DNA of 64,000 nt from assembly GCA_964019335.1 (NCBI GenBank), contig OZ025679.1, positions 372,001-436,000 of the forward strand, given 5' to 3'. The position numbers were made by a program, and so were the translations under genes. The notes below the pieces were generated by a model. That model was not told the DNA's origin. It worked only from the letters and a program-made list of their open reading frames with translations, and made no database searches. The DNA is from Diplonema japonicum. Taxonomy: Eukaryota > Euglenozoa > Diplonemea > Diplonemida > Diplonemidae. Of the stretch, positions 10,678 through 20,669 are shown one piece after another (the first letter of the stretch is position 1; each line of letters begins with the position of its first letter).

Positions 10678-11521
10678 GCTTGGAAGAAGATACCCAAACT
10701 TGAAATGAGTGGGGGGGCGTGGGAAGCCGCGGCAAAACAAATTGGTTACTTTATTCATCAGGTCAAATAAAAATATTTCCCCTCCTCCCTTTCTTCAACG
10801 GAAAAAAAGAAACCGGTTTCTTTCCAGGGATCACTTCATTTTTCTTTTTTATAGTTTGAAGAAAAGAGGGAGGAAAGAAAAAAAAGAAGAAAAAAAAAAA
10901 AAGAAAAAAAAAAAAAAAAAAGCCAAAAGAAGGTGACTCCCCCCCATTTGCCTTTGCCCCTTTTTTTCGTCTTGTTTTTTTTTTCGTTTTTTTTTTCCCC
11001 CATCTTATTTTTGCTTCCCCTTTCTCTCTCTCTCTCTCTCTTCCTCTTCTCTTAAAGAAATTGTTTTCCAGCAGACACCCACGCTAGATGCTTGTTTTTG
11101 CGTGCAATCTTTTTTTTCTTCTTCTTTAATATTTTTTTTTTTTTTCGTCTCTTGTTGCTCCTTCCCCTTGTGTTTTAAAAAAAAAAAAAATGGGAAAGAA
11201 AAAAGCAGCTTTTTCTTTTTGGATCCAATTTACATTTTTTCCTTAGATACTCACTTTTTTCTTGAGGGGTTGTGACCAATCAAAAAGAAAAAACACCTTT
11301 TTTTTTTTTTTTTTTCCCACCTATTCTTTCCCCCCCCTTTTTTTTTTACTCTTCTACCCTTCCTCCCTTTTTTTTTTTTTTTACCTCCACCCTTCATATT
11401 TCCCCTCCCACTTTTTTTTTTCCATTCCCCCCCCTCGATCTGTATTCGGGGAAAAAAAAAAAAAAAAAAAAAAAAAAATCCAAGGATCCATCCCCCCATC
11501 CAACAACCCCTCAATGAAAAC
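10678..11521. other. Long homopolymer spacer
   Basis: About 840 bases of A- and T-runs, with a (CT)n tract near 11024-11041 and repeated long poly-T near 11300-11420. No coding texture is visible on either strand. The T/C-rich part before 11440 could serve as acceptor tract for the next gene. Confidence 0.6.
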
Positions 11522-12598
11522 ATGTTGCGCCCAACTAACCCGATATTTCTCGAATGCAGATTTGTCGTGAAAAAAAGACTTCTCGCTGAGAAGCAAGAAG
11601 TACACAAGGAAAGGCAAAACGTAGAGGCAATGAGAAGAATAGTACGCACGAGCACCACCGACTACCAAAGGATCCGGCAGGGGAAGGCAAAGATTTTCGA
11701 AGAGCTGGCCAGGGTGAGGGAAGAAAACCCCGTCTCAGCGAAAATATACCACGAGGCAGTGCAAGGGCTGTCAAAATGGGGCGCGCACAGCTTAATAAAA
11801 GACATCCTGAACACAATGAAACATGAAGGAATCGATCCGTTACACGAGACCTACGCTGCAGCGTTAAAATGTTATTCGCAAAAATTTTCAACCCAACCCA
11901 ATTTATTCGACGAACTATGGAACAACCTGCCTGAAGAAAGTATCCGTGACCCGTCTCTTTGGGCGTTCCGGATATGGACCCGAGGAGAATCTGTGCTGCA
12001 AGACATGTCTGATCAAAGCATTGAGCTGAACTCTAACTGTTATGCGTCGCTCCTCCACAAAATGGACCCGGACTCAGCGTTGAAGTACTACAACGATGTT
12101 ATTCCAAAAGATTTTCAAACTGGTTTTGTAGCGTATGCTGCTTTGAAGAAACACGCTGATGCAGGGGATTATGAAAAAGTTTGCGATAAAAAAAACACAC
12201 TCTCAGGGATACCCCAGCTTAAATGGTACAAACTTCGTCTCAAGGCGTTGCAAGAACGTTGTGACTGGGACACCTCAATGGAAGTGGCAAAGGAGCTGGA
12301 GGGGAAAGGCGTTTTGTTGGACTCCGAGGCATACTCCATCCTCCTTGAGACCATACGGCAAAATTGTGCTTCTGGAGGGAACGTGAAGACATGGGTCCTT
12401 CGTGCTGAGGCGCTAATATCTCACTCTGAAGGTAATGGGGCCGTCACCCCTTCCTTGTACTACCGATTGCTGACGCTGTATGAGGAGCACGGGCTTGTTG
12501 AATCGAAACAAAAATTGTTGGATAAAATGTCCCTCGCGGGGCTGCGAACTGCAAAAATGCAACCGAGCATCGACCACCACGGTGTAACGTTTGCTTAA
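11522..12598 (+). CDS. Pentatricopeptide-repeat-like protein, probably organellar
   Basis: A 358-residue helical protein built of ~35-residue hairpins typical of PPR proteins, such as AKIYHEAVQGLSKWG, HETYAAALKCYSQ, GFVAYAALKKHADAG and EAYSILLETIRQN. PPR proteins bind RNA, mostly in mitochondria. The start is uncertain. In-frame ATGs occur at 11522 and 11630. An ATG at 11514 in another frame opens a short presequence-like peptide (MKTCCAQLTRYFSNA) directly before a TGCAG that could be a splice acceptor, so a small 5' exon may have been missed. If the leader is added at that AG, translation would start at 11630. The repeats themselves lie downstream and are secure. Confidence 0.7.
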   Translation: MLRPTNPIFLECRFVVKKRLLAEKQEVHKERQNVEAMRRIVRTSTTDYQRIRQGKAKIFEELARVREENPVSAKIYHEAVQGLSKWGAHSLIKDILNTMKHEGIDPLHETYAAALKCYSQKFSTQPNLFDELWNNLPEESIRDPSLWAFRIWTRGESVLQDMSDQSIELNSNCYASLLHKMDPDSALKYYNDVIPKDFQTGFVAYAALKKHADAGDYEKVCDKKNTLSGIPQLKWYKLRLKALQERCDWDTSMEVAKELEGKGVLLDSEAYSILLETIRQNCASGGNVKTWVLRAEALISHSEGNGAVTPSLYYRLLTLYEEHGLVESKQKLLDKMSLAGLRTAKMQPSIDHHGVTFA

Positions 12599-13189
12599 AA
12601 ACAAAACAAAAAAAAAAAAGATATGAGGAGAGGGGAGGGTAATTTCTGTATTATTTTTTATTCTTTTTCAAAAAAAAAAAAAAAAAAAAGGAACAGTATG
12701 TTATGTTATTTTTTTTCTCTCTCTTTTTTTCTTTTTTTTTTTGTTTCAATTATGGGCTGAGTCCTATAAAAACAAGGGGATAGGTAGGGGGGGGGAAAAA
12801 AGCGTTTTTTTTTTTGCCTCCCTTCTATTATTTACCTTTTCTATTATTCTTTATTTTTTTTGTCTATTGAGTTGCTCTAATAAATGTAACTTTTTCTATT
12901 CTTAGAAGAAAAAAAAAAAGAGAGAGAAAAAAATCAAATTCAAAACAGCCCCCCTCTCCCTCCCGCGAATCCCAGCATATATCTCAGCTAGCGGAATGCA
13001 GGAAGACGTTGTCTTCCAAAAAAGGGGGGGGGGGGGAAGAAGGGGGGGAAAAAAACCAACCCTCTTTCTCTATTCTTCCTTTCTATCAGTTTTTTTTTTT
13101 TTTTTTTTTTGTTGTCACAAAAATTTTAAAAAAGAAAAAAAGAGTGGGGCGGCGGGGGGGGGGAGCAAGAAAAAAAAACCCCCACAAAA
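12599..13189. other. Intergenic spacer
   Basis: About 590 bases of A/T/G/C runs. A mixed-sequence island near 12960-13020 shows no frame longer than a few dozen residues. The T-run at 13090-13111 followed by AG-containing sequence is a plausible acceptor tract for the CDC16 gene. Confidence 0.55.
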
Positions 13190-15103
13190 ATGGCGCAACA
13201 CGCAATCCGAAGTGAATTAAAGACAAAACTAGAGGAGCTGGTAAGAAATGCGATGGATACCTACTCATACGAGAACGCAATCTTCTACGCGGAGAAGCTT
13301 CTCTCCCTGGAGAAGTCCCCAGCAAGCGCGTTGCTCCTGGCAAAGGCCTACTACGGAAACGGCGAATACGCCAGAGCTCTGAACGTTTTACAACGAAACG
13401 AATTCGTCCCCGGCCAGGTAAGCCACGGTGACTGCTTCAAACGAGCGGTAATATCAAAAGAAATCGTAAACTGTGTTCTCCTTGCCGCACGCTGCCTGGA
13501 ACACCTAAAAGACTGGGCAAAATGCCTCCAAATGCTCTCCTGCTTCGACACATCCCTATCACAACAAGAACACAACTACGGCGGTGTCCAGGAAACAATC
13601 CCATTCTTCGGGTACCGAAGCGTGGTGTACTCCCTGGCAGGCCGCTGCTATGAAGAACTTGAAAAGAAACCATCGTCGCGAAACTACTATGAGAAAAGTC
13701 TACAAGAAGATCCGTTCAACTGGGAAGCTTACTACCGTTTGGTGGACGTGCACTTCCCTGCAGATGCGGACTCAAAAGGTGTACATCTCACATTAGCCCT
13801 AAACGACAACCCCACCTCGAAAATCATCAAGGATCTTTTCTCATGCAAGCTGTCATACTGGACTTCCAAAGACAGTCTTATCCCAAAGTACTCTGGTACA
13901 GAAGACGATGACTGGACAACAGAAGAAGGAACCATGATTATGCCGGAAGAGGTTCGTCTCGCACCTTATTTCGGATGGTCGAACATTTACATTCAGTACT
14001 GCCGCGCGGAGAGAATGTATTACGGGCATTATATCAACTCGGCTTACGAGGTTTCGAAACAGGTTCTTGAAGAGGATCCGTTTCACGAGCAGAGTTGTGT
14101 GGTGCATACCGCAGCGTTGGTCTCGCTGTCAAGAAAAACAGATCTTTTCCAACTCGGTCATGAAATCTCCGACAGATCACCGAACAGCTCATTGTCATGG
14201 TTTGTCGTTGGCGCCTATTACTACACAATCGAGGACTACGACAAGGCAGGGAAATATTTCTACAAAGCGACAATTGCCGGTCCATCGTTCCTACCAGCGT
14301 GGATAGCATACGGCCACACGTTTCACTCTCTGGAAGAGGGCGAGCACACTGTCACCGCCTACCGAAGCGCACAAAGAATGTTCCCCGGGTGCCACCTTGC
14401 TGCACTGTACATGGGAATGGAACACGTCAAATCAAGCAATTTACAACACGCATACTCTTTTTTAAGAATGGCCAAATCCATTTCCCAAGAACACGTCGAT
14501 CCGTTGATCTACAATGAAATGGGTGTTACGCTGTATAGGTCGAGAAAGTACGAGGCTGCAAGAGACTTGTTTTTATCAGCGATTTCCAATTCGCCAGTTA
14601 GTTCTTGGGCGGTCCGACCGGGGGTGCCTGTTACAGATGTTCAAAAGGTCATTCTTCGTGAAGAAGGTTATGAGTCGGGGCCGCATGACATCCCCAACTC
14701 AGCAAACGCGATGAGAGGCACATTTTGGGAGCCAACGATCTTCAATCTCGCGCATTGTATGCGCAAGTTGAGGTGTTACAGCGAGGCGTTGCATTACTAC
14801 TTCATATCCTTGGCCATCAAGCCTCACCAAGCGTCTGTTTTCACCGCGATCGGGTTTACTTACCACCTCATGGGGAGGCTGGATGATGCGATACAGTATT
14901 ACCATATGTCCCTGTCTGTCAAGAGTAATGACACCTTCACGCGGGACATGCTGAACAAGGCCACGAAGGACTCGTTTGCGCACGGGCACCCTTCAACAGC
15001 GTCTTCGTCGCCGCCTTCCCTGCGGCCTTCTATCCTGTCCACAACGTCGCCCCCGTTGGTCCCTGGGAGGCTTTCTTCCGCGTCGCAGAACTGGGAGGTA
15101 TGA
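13190..15103 (+). CDS. CDC16: Anaphase-promoting complex subunit 6 (CDC16)
   Basis: A TPR scaffold subunit of the APC/C ubiquitin ligase, 637 residues. The C-terminal TPR array follows CDC16 closely: SWFVVGAYYYTIEDYDKA, GPSFLPAWIAYGHTFHSLEE, MFPGCHLAALYMGMEHVKS, VDPLIYNEMGVTLYRSRKYE and the final AIQYYHMSLSVKSNDTFT block. FPGCHL and LYMGMEH are diagnostic of this subunit as opposed to CDC23 or CDC27. The N-terminal half holds more divergent TPRs (for example SYENAIFYAEKLLSLEK near residue 25). The tail is Ser/Pro-rich. It is a single exon and its length matches the family. ATG 13190 follows an A-run and gives an intact N-terminal TPR helix. Confidence 0.93.
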   Translation: MAQHAIRSELKTKLEELVRNAMDTYSYENAIFYAEKLLSLEKSPASALLLAKAYYGNGEYARALNVLQRNEFVPGQVSHGDCFKRAVISKEIVNCVLLAARCLEHLKDWAKCLQMLSCFDTSLSQQEHNYGGVQETIPFFGYRSVVYSLAGRCYEELEKKPSSRNYYEKSLQEDPFNWEAYYRLVDVHFPADADSKGVHLTLALNDNPTSKIIKDLFSCKLSYWTSKDSLIPKYSGTEDDDWTTEEGTMIMPEEVRLAPYFGWSNIYIQYCRAERMYYGHYINSAYEVSKQVLEEDPFHEQSCVVHTAALVSLSRKTDLFQLGHEISDRSPNSSLSWFVVGAYYYTIEDYDKAGKYFYKATIAGPSFLPAWIAYGHTFHSLEEGEHTVTAYRSAQRMFPGCHLAALYMGMEHVKSSNLQHAYSFLRMAKSISQEHVDPLIYNEMGVTLYRSRKYEAARDLFLSAISNSPVSSWAVRPGVPVTDVQKVILREEGYESGPHDIPNSANAMRGTFWEPTIFNLAHCMRKLRCYSEALHYYFISLAIKPHQASVFTAIGFTYHLMGRLDDAIQYYHMSLSVKSNDTFTRDMLNKATKDSFAHGHPSTASSSPPSLRPSILSTTSPPLVPGRLSSASQNWEV

Positions 15104-15160
15104 GGGGAGGAGGGGGAAAAAAAAAATAGTGGGTTTCATTTGGCGGCAAGTTAAGTCGTT

Positions 15161-15568
15161 TTTATTTCACTCTTCGTCGTTTGAGTCCATCGCTTTCAGC
15201 TTTTTTTTTGGGGGGGGGAGATTTCCCTAAGCTGTTTCGCCGTGGCATTTTAAGGGGAAGTATTCCCACTTTTAAGGGGTCTCAGATGGTCAAATATAGT
15301 CAACAAAACATTTCTCTCCACGACAAGAGTTAGGTAGTTAAATTATGGGCGTTTCGCGGAAGTTCAGCGCCATGCGATGCACTGGCAATTTCGTCTTTCT
15401 GCACAGGGAACGGGGCAGACTGGAGCAGGTTGAGGTTTGCCACGTTTTTTGACTTAACCACCACTTCCTTGCGGGCATCGTCACTTTCAGTTTTCCAATA
15501 TTCGTCGATCGTCGCGTTAAATTATGAGGCCCCTAGTGAGTGAAGATAATGACGAAGAGTGAAATTAA
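15161..15568. mobile_element. Small terminal-inverted-repeat element (MITE-like)
   Basis: The left end at 15161 (TTTATTTCACTCTTCGTCG) is repeated inverted at 15546-15568 (reverse complement TTAATTTCACTCTTCGTCA), about 18 of 21 bases matching. The interior of ~370 bases has no coding frame. The first 15 bases of the left end recur exactly at 28881-28895, at the end of another repeat element, so this is probably a dispersed non-autonomous family. Its right end overlaps the TTAA into which the neighbouring piggyBac element is inserted. Confidence 0.55.
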
Positions 15569-17199
15569 CCATCTACCAACGAGCGTCTTTATAGAGACGA
15601 TTTGAAAAAAAATCTTTTGCGCAAAGGGCTTTCAATGCAATGCAGCCCGGACACTTCTCGCATCCGGGGTCCTGCGCGGAAAATATGAAAAATATAAACT
15701 AAATGCTGCCCTAACTTTGCAAGAAAATGAAAGAATAAAAAAAAAAACGCCAGCCCAAATTTACCCTTAAAAATCACTTCAAAAAAGGGCACCCAGAAAG
15801 GGGCCGGAAGAGGACATTATGAGTGATGGTAGCACTGATGGCTCATCCCTATTATGCAATTTTGATACGAACAGTGATTCTGATTCGAATTCGACCGATT
15901 CCGAGTCACAGCAGGGTGATTGGACGGCAAAGCCGGAGCAGTTTGAAGGCATCCGGTTTCGTGAAGATCGGAATCCTTGTGGACCCTGTTTTGACGAGGC
16001 TCAACGCCATATTCTCCCAAATGCTCGTCCCAAACGTTATTCGGGTCATAACTTCGAACAATGTGGCAAATGCGGCTAAAAAAGGTGTTTCCCTGGATCT
16101 CGATGCTGCTTCTCTGCATACCTTCCTAGGTGCCCTTTTGTCGATGGACTTGGATATCAAGCCAGATTATTCTGACTACTGGCGCACTGGCTCCACGCCT
16201 CTCAACCACACCCCTGGGTACGCCACCGTCATGTCAAGAGACCGCTTTTTGACTATTCTGGGAAATCTGTGTTTCCACAGCGAAACAAACAAGCGTGCTG
16301 ACTTCTACCTATCGCGAAGGCCTCCCGGAGATCACGGATGCCCCAAAGAAGCGAGGCCGCAAGCCCAAGGACCCAGTTCCACCAGCACGTGAGCATCCTT
16401 TGCACCACAACGTGGCATGACATCAAGCCTGTGCGCTTTCTGTCGACGTTGGATGTTCTGGTGAAGTCAAATTTGGCGTGTCGGCCAAAAGAGAATGAAA
16501 GCCGGAGGCCCTCCAGAAAGGACATCCCGCTCCCCACCAAGTGCATATTTACAACACCGCAATGGGTGGAACCGACGCTGGGTGACGCTGTGACAAAACG
16601 CCATAAACGCACCCTTATGACTTCGAAGTGGCCCCTGAAAGTATTTTCGTACTTGTTAGATAAATCTCTGGCAAATGCCCGGCTTGTTTGGAAAGAAGCA
16701 TTGCCCCCCAACACCCTGAGTACGAACGACAGTGGATTCACGCCTTTCAAAGAGGCAGTCATCGAAGGGCTACTAGGGAGGCTGCCCAAACAACAGCAAA
16801 AGTCAACTACAGAGCAGGCTGCCCCAATACCATGCCCCGAAACACAGAACGAGTGCCCTGAGGCCCCAATGCGACGCGACAGTACCTTCTGGGACCATTT
16901 CCCCGCAACGTGCGGTGCAAGCATTGCAAGTCGAAAAGACCCCTATTTCAGTGTTCAGCCTGCTTGGTACTTTGCGTGACTCCGGGCTTCAAAGACTACC
17001 ACCTTGCCGGGGATACCCCCCAGAAACCCCTCTCGGGGTCAAAAAAGAAGTCCCCCAGCCCTGGGGCACGTACGAACCGCGTCAAGAAGGCCTTAAATAG
17101 CTTTTTATAGAATTTTACAGTCGATTTTTTTGACTTGTTTTGGAAGTTTTGAAAATTTACCCCCTGGTGGGCAAAAATGGTCCGTTGGTAGATGGTTAA
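15565..17199 (+). mobile_element. Decayed piggyBac-type DNA transposon
   Basis: Both ends show the piggyBac signature: TTAA at 15565-15568 followed by CCATCTACCAACG, and the same 13 bases inverted just before TTAA at 17196-17199. The element is about 1.63 kb, shorter than typical autonomous piggyBacs. Inside lie transposase fragments on the + strand (15819-16979). It has therefore kept mobile-looking termini while losing coding capacity. Confidence 0.88.
15819..17107 (+). pseudogene. piggyBac transposase remnant
   Basis: The fragments are in order but in different frames. An acidic N-terminus (from 15819) continues, after a frame change near 15950, into a segment of the DDE_Tnp_1_7 N-terminal domain that includes MSRDRFLTILGNLCFHSE (~16230-16285). 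A gap follows. The next fragment, TTWHDIKPVRFLSTLD (~16405-16455), corresponds to the third acidic-residue region, then KRHKRTLMTSKWPLK. The end is a Cys-rich RCKHCKSKRPLFQCSAC zinc-ribbon motif (~16910-16960) of the kind found at piggyBac C-termini. The section that should carry the first catalytic Asp residues is deleted, and at least two frameshifts separate the pieces, so it cannot encode an active transposase. Confidence 0.85.
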
Positions 17200-17722
17200 A
17201 AAAAAAAAAAAAACAGCCAATGGTCGTCGATCCCGAGCCTTTACCAGAACTGTCTTCCACACCTATCAGGCGTTTGCAGTTTCCGATCCAACAGGGGTAG
17301 AGGGAGGAGAGGGGAAATATTTTTTTTTTTAGTGTTTTTTTTTTTTATAGATTTTTTATTGATGTTTTTTTATTTGCCCCCCCCTTTTAGATTATTTTTT
17401 ATTTAATTTTTTTCGCGCCAACTTTTTAGGCACGTACAAACAACGGCCAGTTCCTCTTTTTTTATGCTGATACTATTTATTTTTTTCTCCCCTCCACATT
17501 TTTTTTTTTCAGTCCCCCCCTGTCGTAGATCGTGATGTGTGAGTGATGGCATGGTGTGGATAGGAAAACACCTTGCCTTTCCTTTTAACATAGTTCAAAT
17601 TTTTTTTTTCCTTTTATTCCTTCCCCCCCCCCTTTTTTTCCATTCATTTTCCTCCAATTTTTTTATAACCAAAAAAAACAAAAAAAAAAAGAAATATCCC
17701 CCACCCAGAGAAAGGAAAGAAA
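17200..17722. other. Spacer between the piggyBac element and the RRM-GTPCH gene
   Basis: An A-run starts right at the piggyBac TTAA. The rest is T-rich with several poly-T and poly-C runs (17330-17400, 17595-17640) ending in an A-rich leader before ATG 17723. It probably contains the acceptor tract for that gene. No ORF with coding texture. Confidence 0.55.
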
Positions 17723-18997
17723 ATGGACTCAACGAAGAAGCCCAGCCACGTGATAAAGAAGACGAGCGAGCCGCCACCTTCGGAGTTAAGTATTTTCATC
17801 AGCGGGCTTCCGGCGAAGTGGGGGGAGGAAAGGTTGGTGGACGCGGTAGTGAGATGCTTCAGCAGGCACGGGGAGGTTTACAGCGTAGATTTGAGCGATT
17901 CTAAAACATATGGTTTTGTCAGATTTTTCTCGATGGGTTCAGTTCACAAGGCTGTCCATGCCGAGCACCCAAACCTTGAGTCTGAGGGGGACAGTGCTTA
18001 TGTTAAAGTCCGAGACACAGATGGAGCGACACCCTCAGTACTCCACATCGGGGGGTTTACAAAGGACGAGCGAGAGCAAACAAAAGCAGAAATTCGTAGC
18101 ATGATTCACCAATGGACTGGTGAAGCTACTACTAGGCTGAACCTGCCTTTGAATGAGGAAGGTACGAATAAGGGTTACTGTCTTGCCTCGTTTAAGAATT
18201 TGGACGTTGCTTCGAGGGCGTATGACAGAGTGGCAAACATGGGGAGAATGGTGTCGTGGGTGACCGAAAGAGAAGCGAACCCTCTTGCGGTGCAGGGGAA
18301 GCTCAGCAAGAGTTACTTCGAGATTTTGGAAAACCTTGGCGAAGATGTATGGGGAATTTAAAAAAAGAAAAAAAAAAAAAAAAAATACACGTACAGCCCC
18401 GACGGGAAGGGCTCCTCAAGACGCCCGCCCGAGCTGCCAAGGCCATGATGTTCTTCACCAAAGGTTACAATGAGAACATTGCCGACGTTCTCAACGGTGC
18501 GATCTTCAAGGAAGACTATAATGAGCTCGTGCTTGTCAAGGACATTGATATCTTCACCCTGTGCGAGCACCATTTGGTGCCGTTCTTCGGGAAGTGCCAC
18601 ATTGCCTATATTCCAAATGTACCCGGAAAAAAAAAAAAAAAAAAAAAAAACCACTCCTTTTAGGGTCGCGTTGTCGGTCTTTCAAAGCTTGCTAGAATAG
18701 CCGAAGTGTTTTCCAGAAGGCTGCAGGTATGTGAAAATTTAAAAAATAAAAAAATAAAAAAATAAAAAGGTGCAAGAGCGTCTCACGAAGCAAATTGCGT
18801 ACAGCATTCAAGACGCACTGCAGCCACAGGGCGTTGCCGTGGTCATTGAAGCTGCACACATGTGTATGGTCATGAGGGGGGTGCAGAAGGTTGCGGCACG
18901 GACAGTGACAAGTTGTGTGCTTGGTGTGGTGAAAAAAGATGCGCGAACCAGGCAGGAGATCTTTGGGCTCATAGGAAATGGCGGGTCGAAAATGTGA
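17723..18997 (+). CDS. Two RRM domains fused to GTP cyclohydrolase I
   Basis: The first exon (17723-18346) encodes two RNA-recognition motifs: RRM1 ~22-85 with RNP2-like IFISGL and RNP1-like KTYGFVRF, and RRM2 ~104-185 with VLHIGG and NKGYCLASF. It then runs without a stop into the GTP cyclohydrolase helix [11 protein letters not shown]. Introns 18347-18396, 18619-18663 and 18727-18769 (all GT-AG) join this to [15 protein letters not shown], the zinc and active-site motif [36 protein letters not shown] and the second zinc-Cys region [11 protein letters not shown]. The enzyme part is complete (~180 residues of a ~378-residue protein). It should make dihydroneopterin triphosphate from GTP, the first step of folate or biopterin synthesis. 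The N-terminal RRMs are not part of any GTP cyclohydrolase I architecture I know. Confidence 0.9.
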
Positions 18998-19600
18998 GAC
19001 TTTTTTTTTTTTTTTCTTTGTTACCCGAGAGCGATGTGGCGCAGAAACTAAAAGAAATTTGTTGCCTTCCCGTCCTTCTTTTTTTTTTTTTTCTTTTCTT
19101 TTTCCCCTTTAAAAAAAAAAAAAAAAAGAGACTACCTCTCCACCATAAGAAAAAGGGGGGGGTTTCTTTTCTTTCCTAACTTTTTTTTTTTTTTTTTTTT
19201 TTTTTACAAAATATTATCGTCGTAGGCTAAAAACTAGTTGATGGCAGCGTAGTGGGCTGTTTTTATTAGGTAAAAAAATACCGCTCTGTGCACGCAAGCA
19301 AAGATGTCGAAAGAAAAATTCGACGGAAAGCAAAGTGAACTGATTTTCACTAACATTACCACCACCCGGCTACCCCGCGATGTTTAGTTTACTCTCGCTC
19401 GTGCGCACATACAAAGAAGCGCCAAACTAGTTTTTTTTTTTTTTTTTTCTAATTTTTAAAATGGAGAAGCCCAGAAAGTGGGGGGGGGGGGGGGGGAGAA
19501 ATGAATGAAAAAGCCACAAAAAAAGAAGGAGTGCCCTCTCTTTTAACTCCTAGAGGGATATTAAGAAGAACAAAAGATATCCCCCCCCCCCCCCCCCCCC
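18998..19600. other. Intergenic homopolymers with a mixed-sequence island
   Basis: Long T-runs, A-runs, a G-run (~19482-19496) and a C-run (19581-19601) surround about 200 bases of mixed sequence (19205-19430) that carries a weak inverted repeat around AAAAACTAGTT. No gene is visible. Confidence 0.5.
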
Positions 19601-19601
19601 C

Positions 19602-19705
19602 AGGGCTATGTTGGCAAGGAAACGCGTTTCCTTAAGTATCTGAATAGTAAGGAAACGGATACGGAAACAGAAACGTTTCCCCGTTTCTTGCCAACATAGC
19701 TCTAG
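19602..19705. repeat. Foldback repeat A
   Basis: An inverted repeat of about 40 bases per arm. AGGGCTATGTTGGCAAGGAA at 19602 pairs with the reverse complement of the sequence ending at 19705, which reads CTAGAGCTATGTTGGCAAGA. The arms are separated by a short AT-rich loop containing further GGAAACG/CGTTTCC pairs. It would form a long hairpin and resembles a miniature foldback transposon. Confidence 0.75.
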
Positions 19706-19740
19706 GGTATCGGAAAGCCCTCTTTTTCGTGATACAAAAC

Positions 19741-19772
<32 letters not shown>

Positions 19773-19878
19773 CAAATTTGCCAGAGAAACTATCTGGTTG
19801 GTCCGCTTGGGAATAGTTTTTCTGGCAAATTTTGAAAAATAAAATGGCGTTTGTATCACTTTTTTGATACCCCCCCCC
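19705..19878. repeat. Foldback repeat B, abutting repeat A
   Basis: The left arm reads GGGTATC, then GTGATACAAAACGCCATTTT, a T-run, and CAAATTTGCCAGAGAAACTAT. The right arm contains ATAGTTTTTCTGGCAAATTT, AAAATGGCGTTTGTATCAC and TGATACCC. The arms are near-complementary except for the T-run and small indels, giving a hairpin of roughly 70 base pairs. No coding content. Confidence 0.8.
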
Positions 19879-20288
19879 TCACTGAGGCAAAAGAATAAAA
19901 AGTGAAAGCAAAACGTTAAAAAAGGAGAAAAAAAAAGAGTAACAGTGGTTCATCCAACCTCTTTAATTCTTTTTTTTTTTTATGAAACGCCATGTCTAAG
20001 AGGTGGCAAGGTTTATATTTTCCCCTTTTCGAAAAAAAAAAAAAAAAAAAGAAAAGTCATTCTGTGCTCTTCTCACAAGGGTACCCCTTTCGACCCTCTT
20101 TGCTGTACCAAAAGGGATTACGCGTCATGTGTGTGCGTTCTTTTTCTCTCAATTTTGCAGGCGTTTATGTTTAAGTTTTCCTCCCCCCCCCCCCCCCCAC
20201 AAACATAACAGGGAGAGAGGGAAGATGTCATAACTGTAAAATTCAAACCGAGAAGATTATCTAACACCCCCGAAAAAGGAACAAATAA

Positions 20289-20326
<38 letters not shown>

Positions 20327-20669
20327 GGAGTCTTTTGACTTGTCTGAACAAAAAAAAAGGAGGGAGAGCGTTGAAGGTAAAGCCGTGTTTACGGGCTTCG
20401 GCCAGTTCTTCTCTTGTGGGTTGTGGCGGGATTGTCGAAAAAAAGGGGAGGCCACCTGCAAAGCCCGCAGACTACGAAATATCCTTTTGCGGAGAAACAA
20501 AACACGTGCCATTCCTGCCGACATGTCCCGGATGACACCGAAAAGAATAATAATAATAATAAAAAAAACTTTGGTTTTTTAACAGTGGAAGAAAAGAGAA
20601 AAAAAAGAAAAAGAGTTTTCCCTCCCTTTCTACAAACCTTACATAAAAAAGGAAAACACAACAAAAAAA
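19879..20669. other. Intergenic homopolymers upstream of the coiled-coil gene
   Basis: A-, T- and C-runs flank an AT-poorer stretch around 20370-20530. No frame here has domain-like sequence, and the longer open frames on both strands depend on homopolymer translation. The AACAGTG at ~20581 after a T/A-rich tract could hold the acceptor for the gene at 20670. Confidence 0.5.

Noticed and set aside
10709-10936. Lys-rich open frame after the channel gene
   Set aside because: It translates A-runs; no non-homopolymer conserved core and no proper start context.
18397-18997. Bacterial origin or contamination for the GTP cyclohydrolase segment
   Set aside because: It is interrupted by three introns of the same homopolymer type as neighbouring genes and is contiguous in frame with RRM domains.
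19205-19440. Possible TIR pair AAAAACTAGTTG... / ...CAAACTAGTTTTT
   Set aside because: Only about 11 bases match and they are mostly A/T; no target duplication seen.
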